Of a stretch of 64,000 nucleotides of DNA, positions 45,703 through 53,020 are shown one piece after another; positions within the stretch are counted from its first letter, which is position 1, and the number at the start of each line of letters is the position of its first letter. Origin of the DNA: Leifsonia sp. SCN 70-46 (GTDB taxonomy: Bacteria; Actinomycetota; Actinomycetes; Actinomycetales; Microbacteriaceae); contig MEFY01000002.1 of the NCBI GenBank assembly GCA_001725325.1, positions 2,235,559 through 2,299,558 on the forward strand, read 5' to 3'. The notes under the pieces were generated by a model that was given only the letters and a program-made list of their open reading frames with translations, made no database searches and had not been told where the DNA came from. The translations under genes and the position numbers were made by a program.

Positions 45703-46935
45703 ATGACTGACTACACACCGGCGGTCACCGGGACCGGAGCACGCGCTGTCGTGCAGCGGTTCGGTGCCTTCCTCGCGGGGATGGTGATGCCGAACCTCGG
45801 CGCGTTCATCGCGTTCGGTCTCATCACCTCCCTCTTCATCCCCGACGGCTGGGTCAACAAGATCGCCGGCACGCAGACCGAGGTCAGCACCCAGATCTCC
45901 ACCGTCGTCGGTCCGCTCATCGTCATCCTGATCCCGATCCTCATCGCGTTCACGGGCGGTTCGCGCGTCTACGGCCACCGCGGTGGCGTCGTGGGCGCCG
46001 TGTCGCTCATCGGTGCGATGCTGGCCCCGGTGGCGCTGCAGCTCACGCCGATCTCGCTCAACGGCGAGGAGACCACGCCTCCCGGATCGATCGCGGACAT
46101 CGGTCCGACGATCCTCGCGGCGTTCGTGCTCGGCCCCTTGACGGCATGGCTTCTCAAGAAGTGGGACGCCGCCATCGCAGGCAAGGTCAAGGGCGGCTTC
46201 GAGATGCTCGTCGACAACTTCGCCGCGGGCATCATCGGCGGTGCCATGGCGGTCGTCGGCCTGTACATCGTCGGCCCGATCACGTTCTGGATCACCCAGG
46301 GCCTCGGCTCGCTCGCGAACACGCTCGTCAACACGGGGCTCCTCCCGCTCGTGTCGATCGTCGTGGAGCCCGCGAAGGTGCTCTTCCTCAACAACGCGAT
46401 CAACCACGGTGTCTTCACCCCGCTCGGCATCGAGCAGGCGTCCGACGCCGGCCGTTCGATCTTCTTCATGATCGAGTCGAACCCCGGCCCCGGTCTGGGC
46501 ATCCTCACCGCCATGCTGCTGTTCGGCCCGCGCGCGATCCGTCCGACGGTCCCCGCCGCGATGGTCGTGCACTTCCTCGGCGGCATCCACGAGATCTACT
46601 TCCCCTACGTGCTCATGAAGCCGATCCTCGTCATCGCGGCGATCGTCGGCGGCGCCTCGGGCGTGCTGTGGGAGTCGATCTTCAACCTGGGCCTCGTCGG
46701 CCCCGCCTCGCCGGGCAGCATCATCGCCTGGTTTGCCGTCTCGCCGCCCGACCAGGTCATCCTGATCATGCTCGGCGTGATCATCTCCGCCGGTGTGACG
46801 TTCATCATCGGTGCGCTCCTGCTCGGCTTCGGCCGCAAGGAGAGCGCCGTGGACGCCGAGCTCGACCTCGAGGCCGCGCAGGAGAAGTCGGCCGCGAACA
46901 AGAAGGCCTCGAAGGTCACGCCGGCTTCGGCGTAG
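45703..46935 (+). CDS. mtlA: PTS mannitol-type transporter, EIIC subunit
   Basis: 410 residues, a membrane protein with about eight hydrophobic segments. Mannitol EIIC motifs are clear: FGAFLAGMVMPNLGAFIAFGLIT, LVDNFAAGIIGG, LFLNNAINHGVFTPLG and FLGGIHEIYFPYVLM. It carries and releases the phosphorylated hexitol. Unlike E. coli MtlA, no EIIB or EIIA domain is fused; the chain ends in a charged cytosolic tail (KKASKVTPASA). AAGGAG at 45686-45691 precedes the ATG. Confidence 0.9.
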   Translation: MTDYTPAVTGTGARAVVQRFGAFLAGMVMPNLGAFIAFGLITSLFIPDGWVNKIAGTQTEVSTQISTVVGPLIVILIPILIAFTGGSRVYGHRGGVVGAVSLIGAMLAPVALQLTPISLNGEETTPPGSIADIGPTILAAFVLGPLTAWLLKKWDAAIAGKVKGGFEMLVDNFAAGIIGGAMAVVGLYIVGPITFWITQGLGSLANTLVNTGLLPLVSIVVEPAKVLFLNNAINHGVFTPLGIEQASDAGRSIFFMIESNPGPGLGILTAMLLFGPRAIRPTVPAAMVVHFLGGIHEIYFPYVLMKPILVIAAIVGGASGVLWESIFNLGLVGPASPGSIIAWFAVSPPDQVILIMLGVIISAGVTFIIGALLLGFGRKESAVDAELDLEAAQEKSAANKKASKVTPASA

Positions 46936-46968
46936 CCTCGAACCAGGTCCCAACAAAGGAGAACAGCA

Positions 46969-47277
46969 ATGGCAACCATCGACGGATCCAGCATCAAGAA
47001 GCTGATCGTTGCGTGCGACGCTGGCATGGGCAGCAGTGTCATGCTCGCCAGCACGCTCAAGAAGCAACTCGCGAAGAACGGCGTCACGGTCGAGCACTCG
47101 CCCGTGGCCAGCATCCCGAGCGACGCCGATGTGGTGGTCACCCAGTCGAACCTGGCCGAGCGGGCACGGGGGGTCGTCCCCGACATCCCCGTCATCCCGT
47201 TCCAGCTCTTCCTGGGCGACCCCAAGGTCGCCGCTCTCGTCAAGGCCATCCAAAACGGCGACACGGTCGAGGTCTGA
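46969..47277 (+). CDS. PTS EIIB subunit, mannitol type
   Basis: 102 residues, a free-standing EIIB. The phosphorylated Cys16 lies in LIVACDAGMGSSVMLAS, the usual P-loop-like motif of mannitol EIIB. It takes phosphate from EIIA and passes it to the sugar in EIIC. AAAGGAG precedes the ATG. The EIIA gene begins two bases after the stop. Confidence 0.92.
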   Translation: MATIDGSSIKKLIVACDAGMGSSVMLASTLKKQLAKNGVTVEHSPVASIPSDADVVVTQSNLAERARGVVPDIPVIPFQLFLGDPKVAALVKAIQNGDTVEV

Positions 47278-47279
47278 CC

Positions 47280-47744
47280 ATGTCCGACGAGCAGCAGAAG
47301 CCGCTCTCCGAACTGCTCGCGGAGGCGTCGATCACCCTCGACGCCTCCGCGACCAGCAGGGATGACGCGATCCGCCAGGCCGGCGCAGGCCTCAAGGCCG
47401 TCGGTGCCATCGACGACGCCTACATCGACGCCATGATCGACAGGGAGAACTCCGTGTCGACGTTCATGGGCGAGGGCGTCGCGATTCCCCACGGCACGCT
47501 CGCGGCGAAGGAGTCGGTCAAGTCCGACGCCCTCTCGCTCGTGCGCTTCCCGGACGGTGTCGACTGGGACGGCAACGACGTGCGTCTCGCGTTCGGCATC
47601 GCCGCCAAGGACAACGGGCACATCGCGCTCCTGTCGCAGCTCGCGACGGTGCTCATGGACCCCGAGAAGGCCGCGGCGCTGCGTGACGCCACGACCGTGG
47701 AGCAGGTCTACGCCCTCCTCGAGTCCGACGACGAGGACGAGTAG
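47280..47744 (+). CDS. PTS EIIA subunit, fructose/mannitol type
   Basis: 154 residues from ATG 47280. The active-site His71 is in EGVAIPHGTL and VRLAFGIAAKDNGHIALLSQLA is typical of the mannitol/fructose EIIA family. It relays phosphate from HPr, encoded two genes on, to EIIB. The acidic C-terminus is DDEDE. The dehydrogenase GTG follows after six bases. Confidence 0.93.
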   Translation: MSDEQQKPLSELLAEASITLDASATSRDDAIRQAGAGLKAVGAIDDAYIDAMIDRENSVSTFMGEGVAIPHGTLAAKESVKSDALSLVRFPDGVDWDGNDVRLAFGIAAKDNGHIALLSQLATVLMDPEKAAALRDATTVEQVYALLESDDEDE

Positions 47745-47750
47745 CGACGA

Positions 47751-48791
47751 GTGAAGGTAGCCCGTTTCTACGCCCCCGGAGACATCCGTCTCGAGGACGT
47801 CGAGGAGCCGCACGTCTTGGCCGGCGAGGTCAAGATCCGCGTGCGGAACTGCTCGACGTGCGGCACGGATGTGAAGATCTTCCGCTCGGGGCACCCCAAC
47901 ATGACGCCTCCGCAGGTCATGGGCCATGAGATCGCCGGCGAGATCGTCGACGTCGGCGACGGGGTCGACGGCTGGTCGGCGGGGGACCGCGTGCAGGTCA
48001 TCGCCGCGATCCCCGACGGCACGTGCGAGTACTGCCTCGCGGGCATGCCGGCGATCTGCGAGAACCAGCTCTCGATGGGCTACCAGTTCCCGGGCGGCTT
48101 CGCGGAGTACATGATCGTGCCGAACGAGGTGATCAGGGTCGACGGGCTCAACCGCATCCCGGAGGGCCTCGGGTTCGCCGAGGCGTCGCTCGCCGAGCCG
48201 CTCGCGTGCGTGCTCAACGGCCAGGAGCTCGCGCGCGTGGGCGAGGGCGACACGGTCGTCGTCGTGGGCTCCGGCCCCATCGGGTGCCTGCACGTGCGGC
48301 TCGCCCGCTCGCGCGGCGCCGCCACGGTCATCCTCATCGACCTCAACGCCGACCGGCTCGCGGAGGCCGCGGCCATCGTCAAGCCCGACCTCACCATCGC
48401 CTCGGGCGACACCGACCCGGTCGCGGCCGTGCTCGCCGCCACGGGCGGTAGGGGCGCCGACGTCGTCATCACGGCGGCGGCATCCGGCACCGCCCAGGAG
48501 CAGGGGCTGAGGATGCTCGCGCGCCGCGGCCGCCTGAGCCTGTTCGGCGGCCTCGCGAAAGACAACCCGATGATCTCGGTCGATGCCAACCTCGTGCACT
48601 ACCGTGAACTGACGATCGTCGGAGTGAACGGCTCGAGCCCCGCGCACAACAAGCGGGCCCTCGAGCTCATCGCCGCAGGCAGAGTGCCCGTAGCCGACCT
48701 CATCACCCACAGACTTCCCCTTGACCGGCTTCTCGACGCGATCGACATCGTGGCGAGGGGCGAAGCAATCAAAGTAACAATCGAACCGTAG
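47751..48791 (+). CDS. zinc-dependent alcohol/polyol dehydrogenase
   Basis: 346 residues of the medium-chain dehydrogenase family. Catalytic zinc ligands: Cys37 in CSTCGTD, His59-Glu60 in MGHEIAG. The coenzyme loop is VVVVGSGPIGCLHVRLA, with Asp after beta-2 (LIDLNADR) favouring NAD. The structural zinc motif is incomplete: Asp89 replaces the first of four cysteines, with Cys92, Cys95 and Cys103 retained. It resembles sorbitol dehydrogenase-like enzymes. Lying between PTS EIIA and HPr, it probably oxidises the imported hexitol phosphate to a ketose phosphate for the PfkB kinase. Confidence 0.85.
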   Translation: MKVARFYAPGDIRLEDVEEPHVLAGEVKIRVRNCSTCGTDVKIFRSGHPNMTPPQVMGHEIAGEIVDVGDGVDGWSAGDRVQVIAAIPDGTCEYCLAGMPAICENQLSMGYQFPGGFAEYMIVPNEVIRVDGLNRIPEGLGFAEASLAEPLACVLNGQELARVGEGDTVVVVGSGPIGCLHVRLARSRGAATVILIDLNADRLAEAAAIVKPDLTIASGDTDPVAAVLAATGGRGADVVITAAASGTAQEQGLRMLARRGRLSLFGGLAKDNPMISVDANLVHYRELTIVGVNGSSPAHNKRALELIAAGRVPVADLITHRLPLDRLLDAIDIVARGEAIKVTIEP

Positions 48792-48799
48792 GAGCCCCC

Positions 48800-49069
48800 A
48801 TGGCCGAGAGAACCGTCACCGTCGCGTCCAGTGTCGGACTGCACGCCCGCCCCGCCTCCCTCTTCGCGCAGGCCGCGGGCAAGGCAGGTGTGCCCGTGCA
48901 GCTCACCTCCGCCGCCGGCAAGAGCGTCAACGCCGCGAGCATCCTCGGGGTGCTGTCGCTCGGCATCGGCCACGGCGAGGAGGTCACCCTCAGCGCCGAG
49001 GGCGACGGCGCCGAGGCGGCCCTCGACACCCTCGCCGAGCTACTGGGAACCGACCTCGACAAAGAGTAG
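48800..49069 (+). CDS. ptsH: PTS phosphocarrier protein HPr
   Basis: 89 residues. His15 in SVGLHARPAS is the phosphate carrier. Ser47 in NAASILGVLSLGI matches the regulatory Ser46 region of Gram-positive HPr. It moves phosphate from enzyme I to EIIA. Enzyme I (ptsI) is not in the window. Being last in the PTS operon, its supply would rise with the operon, and it may serve other PTSs too. Confidence 0.95.
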   Translation: MAERTVTVASSVGLHARPASLFAQAAGKAGVPVQLTSAAGKSVNAASILGVLSLGIGHGEEVTLSAEGDGAEAALDTLAELLGTDLDKE

Positions 49070-49077
49070 GTGCTCGC

Positions 49078-49083
49078 TAGGCT
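49078..49083 (+). promoter_or_regulatory. leaderless -10 for the DUF885 operon
   Basis: TAGGCT exactly six bases before the ATG at 49090, the same hexamer as at pdtaR and polA. The gap CGGTGT has no Shine-Dalgarno. Confidence 0.5.
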
Positions 49084-49089
49084 CGGTGT

Positions 49090-50757
49090 ATGACTGAGAC
49101 ACGCAAGCCCACCGCGATCGACCAGATCGCCGAGAAGTGGGTCGAGACCATGATCGACCTCGACCCCGACACGGCGGTCTGGCTCGGTCTCCCCGGCCGC
49201 ATCGGCGAGATCGGCGACCACTCGCCGGCCGGCCACGAGCGCTACATCGGCGAGGCCAAGAAGGTGCTCGCCGCCCTCGCGGCCGAGACGCCCGTCGACG
49301 AGGTCGACGAGGTCACCAAGACCGATATCAGCTACCAGCTCGACCTCGACGTCGCGTCGTCCGAGGCGCGACTGTTCGAGCGCGACCTCAACGTGATCGC
49401 GTCGCCCGCGCAGGGCATCCGCGAGATCTTCGACCTCATGCCCACGGCCACCGAGGGCGACTGGTCGGTCGTCTCGAAGCGCCTCGGCAACGTGCCCGCG
49501 GCCGTCGACGGCTACATCGAGACGTTGCGCAAGGGAATCGCCGACGGCGTCACGCCCGCGCGCCGCCAGGTCGTGGAGGTCGCCCAGCAGGCGCGCAAGC
49601 ACGGCGACCCGCTCGGCTTCTTCTTCGACTTCACGGGTGCCGCGGAGCTCGAGGGCGGCGCTGCGCTGCCCGAGTCGCTCGCGAACGACCTGCGCGCGGG
49701 CGCCGAGGCCTCGGCCGACGCCTACTCGCGCCTCGCCGAGTTCCTCGAGACCGAGCTCGCCCCCGCGGCCACGGAGCAGGACGCGATCGGCCGCGAGCTG
49801 TACGAGCTGCACTCCAAGCACTTCCTGGGTGCCGCGATCGACCTCGACGAGACCTACGAATGGGGCCGCGAGGAGCTCCAGCGCATGATCGACGAGCAGA
49901 CCCGCATCGCGGGCGAGATCCTCAAGGGCGCGAGCGTCGAAGAGGCCGTCGCGCACCTCGAGAAGGATCCGGCCCGCAAGCTGCACGGCACCGACGCCCT
50001 GCAGAAGTGGATGCAGGAGACGAGCGACCGCGCGGTCGCCGAGCTGAGCCGCGACCACTTCGACATCCCCGAGCCCGTCAAGGCGCTCGAGTGCATGATC
50101 GCCCCCACGCAGGAGGGCGGCATCTACTACACGGGCCCGAGCGACGACTTCTCGCGCGCAGGCCGCATGTGGTGGAGCGTGCCCGAGGGCGTCACCGAGT
50201 TCGACACGTGGCGCGAGCTCACGACCGTCTACCACGAGGGCGTTCCCGGCCACCACCTGCAGATCGGCCAGGCCGTCTACAACCGCGCGACGCTCAACAC
50301 GTGGCGCCGCCAGCTCGGCGGCACGAGCGGCCACGCCGAGGGCTGGGCGCTCTACGCGGAGCGCCTCATGGAGGAGCTCGGCTACCTCGAGGACCCGGCG
50401 GACCGCCTCGGCATGCTCGACGGCCAGCGCATGCGCGCCGCGCGCGTCGTGCTCGACATCGGCGTGCACCTCGGCAAGCCCAACCTCGAGGGCACGGGCA
50501 CGTGGGACGCCGACTACGCGCTCGAGTTCATGCGCAAGAACGTGAACATGAACGACTCGTTCATCAGGTTCGAGGTCAACCGCTACCTCGGCTGGCCCGG
50601 GCAGGCGCCCTCGTACAAGGTCGGCCAGCGCATCTGGGAGCAGATCCGCGACCAGGCCCAGCAGGCGCCGGGCTTCTCGTTCAAGGACTTCCACAAGCGC
50701 GCCCTCGACCTGGGCGGCGTGGGGCTCGACACCCTCAAGGCGGCGCTCCTCCGGTGA
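49090..50757 (+). CDS. DUF885 family putative metallopeptidase
   Basis: 555 residues without a signal peptide. The family hallmark HEGVPGHH is at 382-389, a variant zinc-peptidase motif, followed by EGWALYAERLMEELG with Glu417 as likely third ligand. DUF885 proteins are distant relatives of M32-type carboxypeptidases but rarely characterised. It probably acts on peptides in the cytosol. It heads a four-gene run joined by GTGA overlaps, together with a thymidylate-synthase-like protein, DUF4166 and an epimerase. Confidence 0.87.
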   Translation: MTETRKPTAIDQIAEKWVETMIDLDPDTAVWLGLPGRIGEIGDHSPAGHERYIGEAKKVLAALAAETPVDEVDEVTKTDISYQLDLDVASSEARLFERDLNVIASPAQGIREIFDLMPTATEGDWSVVSKRLGNVPAAVDGYIETLRKGIADGVTPARRQVVEVAQQARKHGDPLGFFFDFTGAAELEGGAALPESLANDLRAGAEASADAYSRLAEFLETELAPAATEQDAIGRELYELHSKHFLGAAIDLDETYEWGREELQRMIDEQTRIAGEILKGASVEEAVAHLEKDPARKLHGTDALQKWMQETSDRAVAELSRDHFDIPEPVKALECMIAPTQEGGIYYTGPSDDFSRAGRMWWSVPEGVTEFDTWRELTTVYHEGVPGHHLQIGQAVYNRATLNTWRRQLGGTSGHAEGWALYAERLMEELGYLEDPADRLGMLDGQRMRAARVVLDIGVHLGKPNLEGTGTWDADYALEFMRKNVNMNDSFIRFEVNRYLGWPGQAPSYKVGQRIWEQIRDQAQQAPGFSFKDFHKRALDLGGVGLDTLKAALLR

Positions 50758-51374
50758 CGTCCACGATCGGCGAGGCCTGGCTGCAGGTCGCGCGCCGCAT
50801 CCTCGAGGAGGGCAGGCCGTCGGAGTACGACGGGCTGCCCATCCTCGAGCTGCGCCTCGTGACGCTCGAGGTCGAGCATCCCGACCCCGACGACGCCCTC
50901 ATCGCCGAGCACGCCAACCCCGAGCGCCTCGCGTGGATGCGCGCGAACTTCGTCGACCGCGACCTCGTGGCCGAGCTCGGCGACGCGCGCAGCTACGCGA
51001 GCCGCCTCCACGACTACGCGTCGACGGGCACCGACCAGGTGCGGTGGGTCGTCGACCGGCTCGAGGACGACCCGACCTCGCGCTCGGCCACCATCACGAC
51101 GTTCGAGCCGACCCTCGACACCACGTACATCCCGTGCGTGAGCATGCTCGACTTCTGGATCCCCGAGCACGCCGTCGACCTCGTCGTCTACGCGCACTCC
51201 ATCGACTTCGGGTCGAAGGGCTACGGCAACCTCGTGCAGCTCGCGGCCCTGCAGCACCACGTCGCGGCGGAGCTCGGACGGCCCGTGGGCGCCCTCACCT
51301 TCATCGTGAAGTCGGCGCACGTCTACGAGACCGAGTTCGACTACATGCGGGGCGTGCTCGCGGTGACCGCGTGA
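50754..51374 (+). CDS. thymidylate synthase-like protein (atypical)
   Basis: 206 residues from GTG 50754 (GTGA overlap). It resembles thymidylate synthase over its second half: Cys128 in YIPCVSML aligns with the catalytic Cys, Asp151 and Asn159 with the nucleotide-binding Asp and Asn, and His189/Tyr191 in SAHVYE with HxY. Differences are notable: PCH becomes PCV, the QRSxD motif becomes AHSID, and the chain is about 60 residues shorter than ThyA. Real dTMP synthesis is doubtful; a related nucleotide C5 methylation or hydroxymethylation is possible. Assignment is by motif only. Confidence 0.68.
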   Translation: MTSTIGEAWLQVARRILEEGRPSEYDGLPILELRLVTLEVEHPDPDDALIAEHANPERLAWMRANFVDRDLVAELGDARSYASRLHDYASTGTDQVRWVVDRLEDDPTSRSATITTFEPTLDTTYIPCVSMLDFWIPEHAVDLVVYAHSIDFGSKGYGNLVQLAALQHHVAAELGRPVGALTFIVKSAHVYETEFDYMRGVLAVTA

Positions 51375-51952
51375 CGCGTTCGCCCTGGCAGCGCGCCCTG
51401 GGCCCCAGGATGTCGCAGCTCGACCCCGGGCTCGTCGCCTACTTCTCCGCCATCCCGCCGGGCCATGTCGGCCGCGGCTCGGGGGTCTTCGACGTCGTCG
51501 GCACGCCGCGCCGCTGGCTGTGGCCGGTGCTCGCGCTCCTGCCGGGCGTCGTCTTCCCGGTGTGGGAGCACGCCGTGCCGTTCACGGTGGCCAACCGGCC
51601 GGGCCCGCACGGCACCGTCCGCGCCGAGCGGGTGTTCCGCTTCGCACGCGGCGACCGCACGATGGCTGACGAGACGGGCATGACGTCGGCGGGCCTCACC
51701 GACCGGCTCGGGTTCGTCGACGTGCGGCTCGAGCCGTCGGTCGTCGGTGGCCGGCTCATCCTCGAGTCGACGTCGGCAGTGCTGCGGATGGGCCCGCTGC
51801 GGGTGCCGCTCGGTGTGCTCGCGCCGCGCGTCTCGCTCGTCGAGCGGTCCGACGGCGCCCGCCAGCACGTGTCGCTGCGCCTCTCGCATCCGCTCCTGGG
51901 CACGCTCTACGAGTACTCCGGCAGCTTCACCTACTCCGTGGAGGCAGAGTGA
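51371..51952 (+). CDS. DUF4166 domain protein
   Basis: 193 residues from GTG 51371 (GTGA overlap). The DUF4166 features are visible: ALGPRMSQLDPGLVAYFS, GRGSGVFDVVG, WEHAVPFTVANRP and the tail SLRLSHPLLGTLYEYSGSF. Hydrophobic LWPVLALLPGVVFPVW may be membrane-associated. Function is unknown. In other bacteria this domain often lies beside or is fused to a TIGR01777 epimerase, which is the next gene here. Confidence 0.8.
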   Translation: MTRSPWQRALGPRMSQLDPGLVAYFSAIPPGHVGRGSGVFDVVGTPRRWLWPVLALLPGVVFPVWEHAVPFTVANRPGPHGTVRAERVFRFARGDRTMADETGMTSAGLTDRLGFVDVRLEPSVVGGRLILESTSAVLRMGPLRVPLGVLAPRVSLVERSDGARQHVSLRLSHPLLGTLYEYSGSFTYSVEAE

Positions 51953-52917
51953 CCGACCGCATCGTCATCGCCGGGGCCTCCGGCTTCATCGGCACCTACC
52001 TCGCCGAGGCCTTCCGCGCGGAGGGTGCCGACGTGCGCCTCATCGGCAGGTCGGGACCGGATGCCGCGTGGGGCGACACCGCCGCGATCACGGCGCTGCT
52101 CGACGGAGCCGACCTGCTCGTGAACCTCGCGGGCAAGAGCGTCAACTGCCGGTACGGCCCCGCCAACCGCGCGGAGATCCTGCGCTCGCGCATCGACACG
52201 ACGCGCGAGCTCGGCGCCGCCCTCGCGGCCTGCGCGGCCGCGCCGCCCGTGTGGATCAACTCGTCCACGGCCACGATCTACCGGCACGCCGAGGACCGGC
52301 CCATGACCGAGTCGACGGGCGAGATCGGCACGGGCTTCTCCGTGGGCATCGCGACCGCGTGGGAGCGGGAGCTCGACGCCGCACCCACTCCGCGCACGCG
52401 CAAGGTCGCCCTGCGCATGGCGATCGTGCTCGGGGACGGCAGCGCGCTCATCCCGCTCATCCGCCTCGCGCGGTTCGGGCTCGGGGGAGCGCAGCTCGAC
52501 GGCCCGTGGTTCCGCACGCGCAGGCGCGTCGAGGCCGGCACGTTCCACGAGTTCCGTGCGCGGGGCGGGCGGCAGCGGTTCAGCTGGATCCACGTCGCCG
52601 ACGTGCTCGGCGTCATCAGGTTCCTGCGCTCGCACGGGGAGCTCTCGGGCGTCGTGAACGCAAGCTCGCCGAACCCCTCGGACAGCGCCACGCTCATGCG
52701 CACGCTCAGGAGGGTGCTGCGCGTGCCGTTCGGCATCCCGGCGCCGAGGCCCGTGCTCGAGATCGGCTCGGCGGTGATCCGCACCGAGACGGAGCTCGTG
52801 CTCAAGAGCCGCTGGGTGGTGCCGGAGCGCCTTCTCGCGGCGGGCTACGAGTTCGAATACCCCGAGCTCGAGCCCGCGCTCAGGGGCATCGTGGCGGAGA
52901 GAAGCTCAAAGCGGTAA
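51949..52917 (+). CDS. TIGR01777 family NAD-dependent epimerase/dehydratase
   Basis: 322 residues from GTG 51949 (GTGA overlap). The Rossmann motif GASGFIGTYLAEAF is at the N-terminus. NLAGKSVNCRYGPANRAEIL and RFSWIHVADV are typical of the YfcH/DUF1731 group, as is the C-terminal VLEIGSAVIRTETELVLKSRWVVPERLL region. The natural substrate of this group is unknown. It ends a four-gene operon. Its stop TAA is also the start of a candidate -10 (TAAGCT) for rpsA. Confidence 0.88.
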   Translation: MTDRIVIAGASGFIGTYLAEAFRAEGADVRLIGRSGPDAAWGDTAAITALLDGADLLVNLAGKSVNCRYGPANRAEILRSRIDTTRELGAALAACAAAPPVWINSSTATIYRHAEDRPMTESTGEIGTGFSVGIATAWERELDAAPTPRTRKVALRMAIVLGDGSALIPLIRLARFGLGGAQLDGPWFRTRRRVEAGTFHEFRARGGRQRFSWIHVADVLGVIRFLRSHGELSGVVNASSPNPSDSATLMRTLRRVLRVPFGIPAPRPVLEIGSAVIRTETELVLKSRWVVPERLLAAGYEFEYPELEPALRGIVAERSSKR

Positions 52918-53020
52918 GCTGGAACGTCGCATTCGCGACTTCTATCAGCCTGCCTCGGGCGAAAACCAAAGCACGTCCTCGCTCGTGGCCCTATTTCTGT
53001 CCACTCGGAGTAACAACTAC
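52915..53020 (+). promoter_or_regulatory. rpsA promoter and 5' leader
   Basis: TAAGCT (52915-52920), starting in the stop codon of the upstream gene, is a candidate -10 that would give an RNA leader of about 94 nt. The leader is less GC-rich than its surroundings, and includes ACTTCTATCAG and GGGCGAAAACCAAAGC. The Shine-Dalgarno GGAGTAAC lies before the ATG at 53021. A leader this long in front of rpsA may serve S1 autoregulation; I see no clear pseudoknot by eye. Confidence 0.45.
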
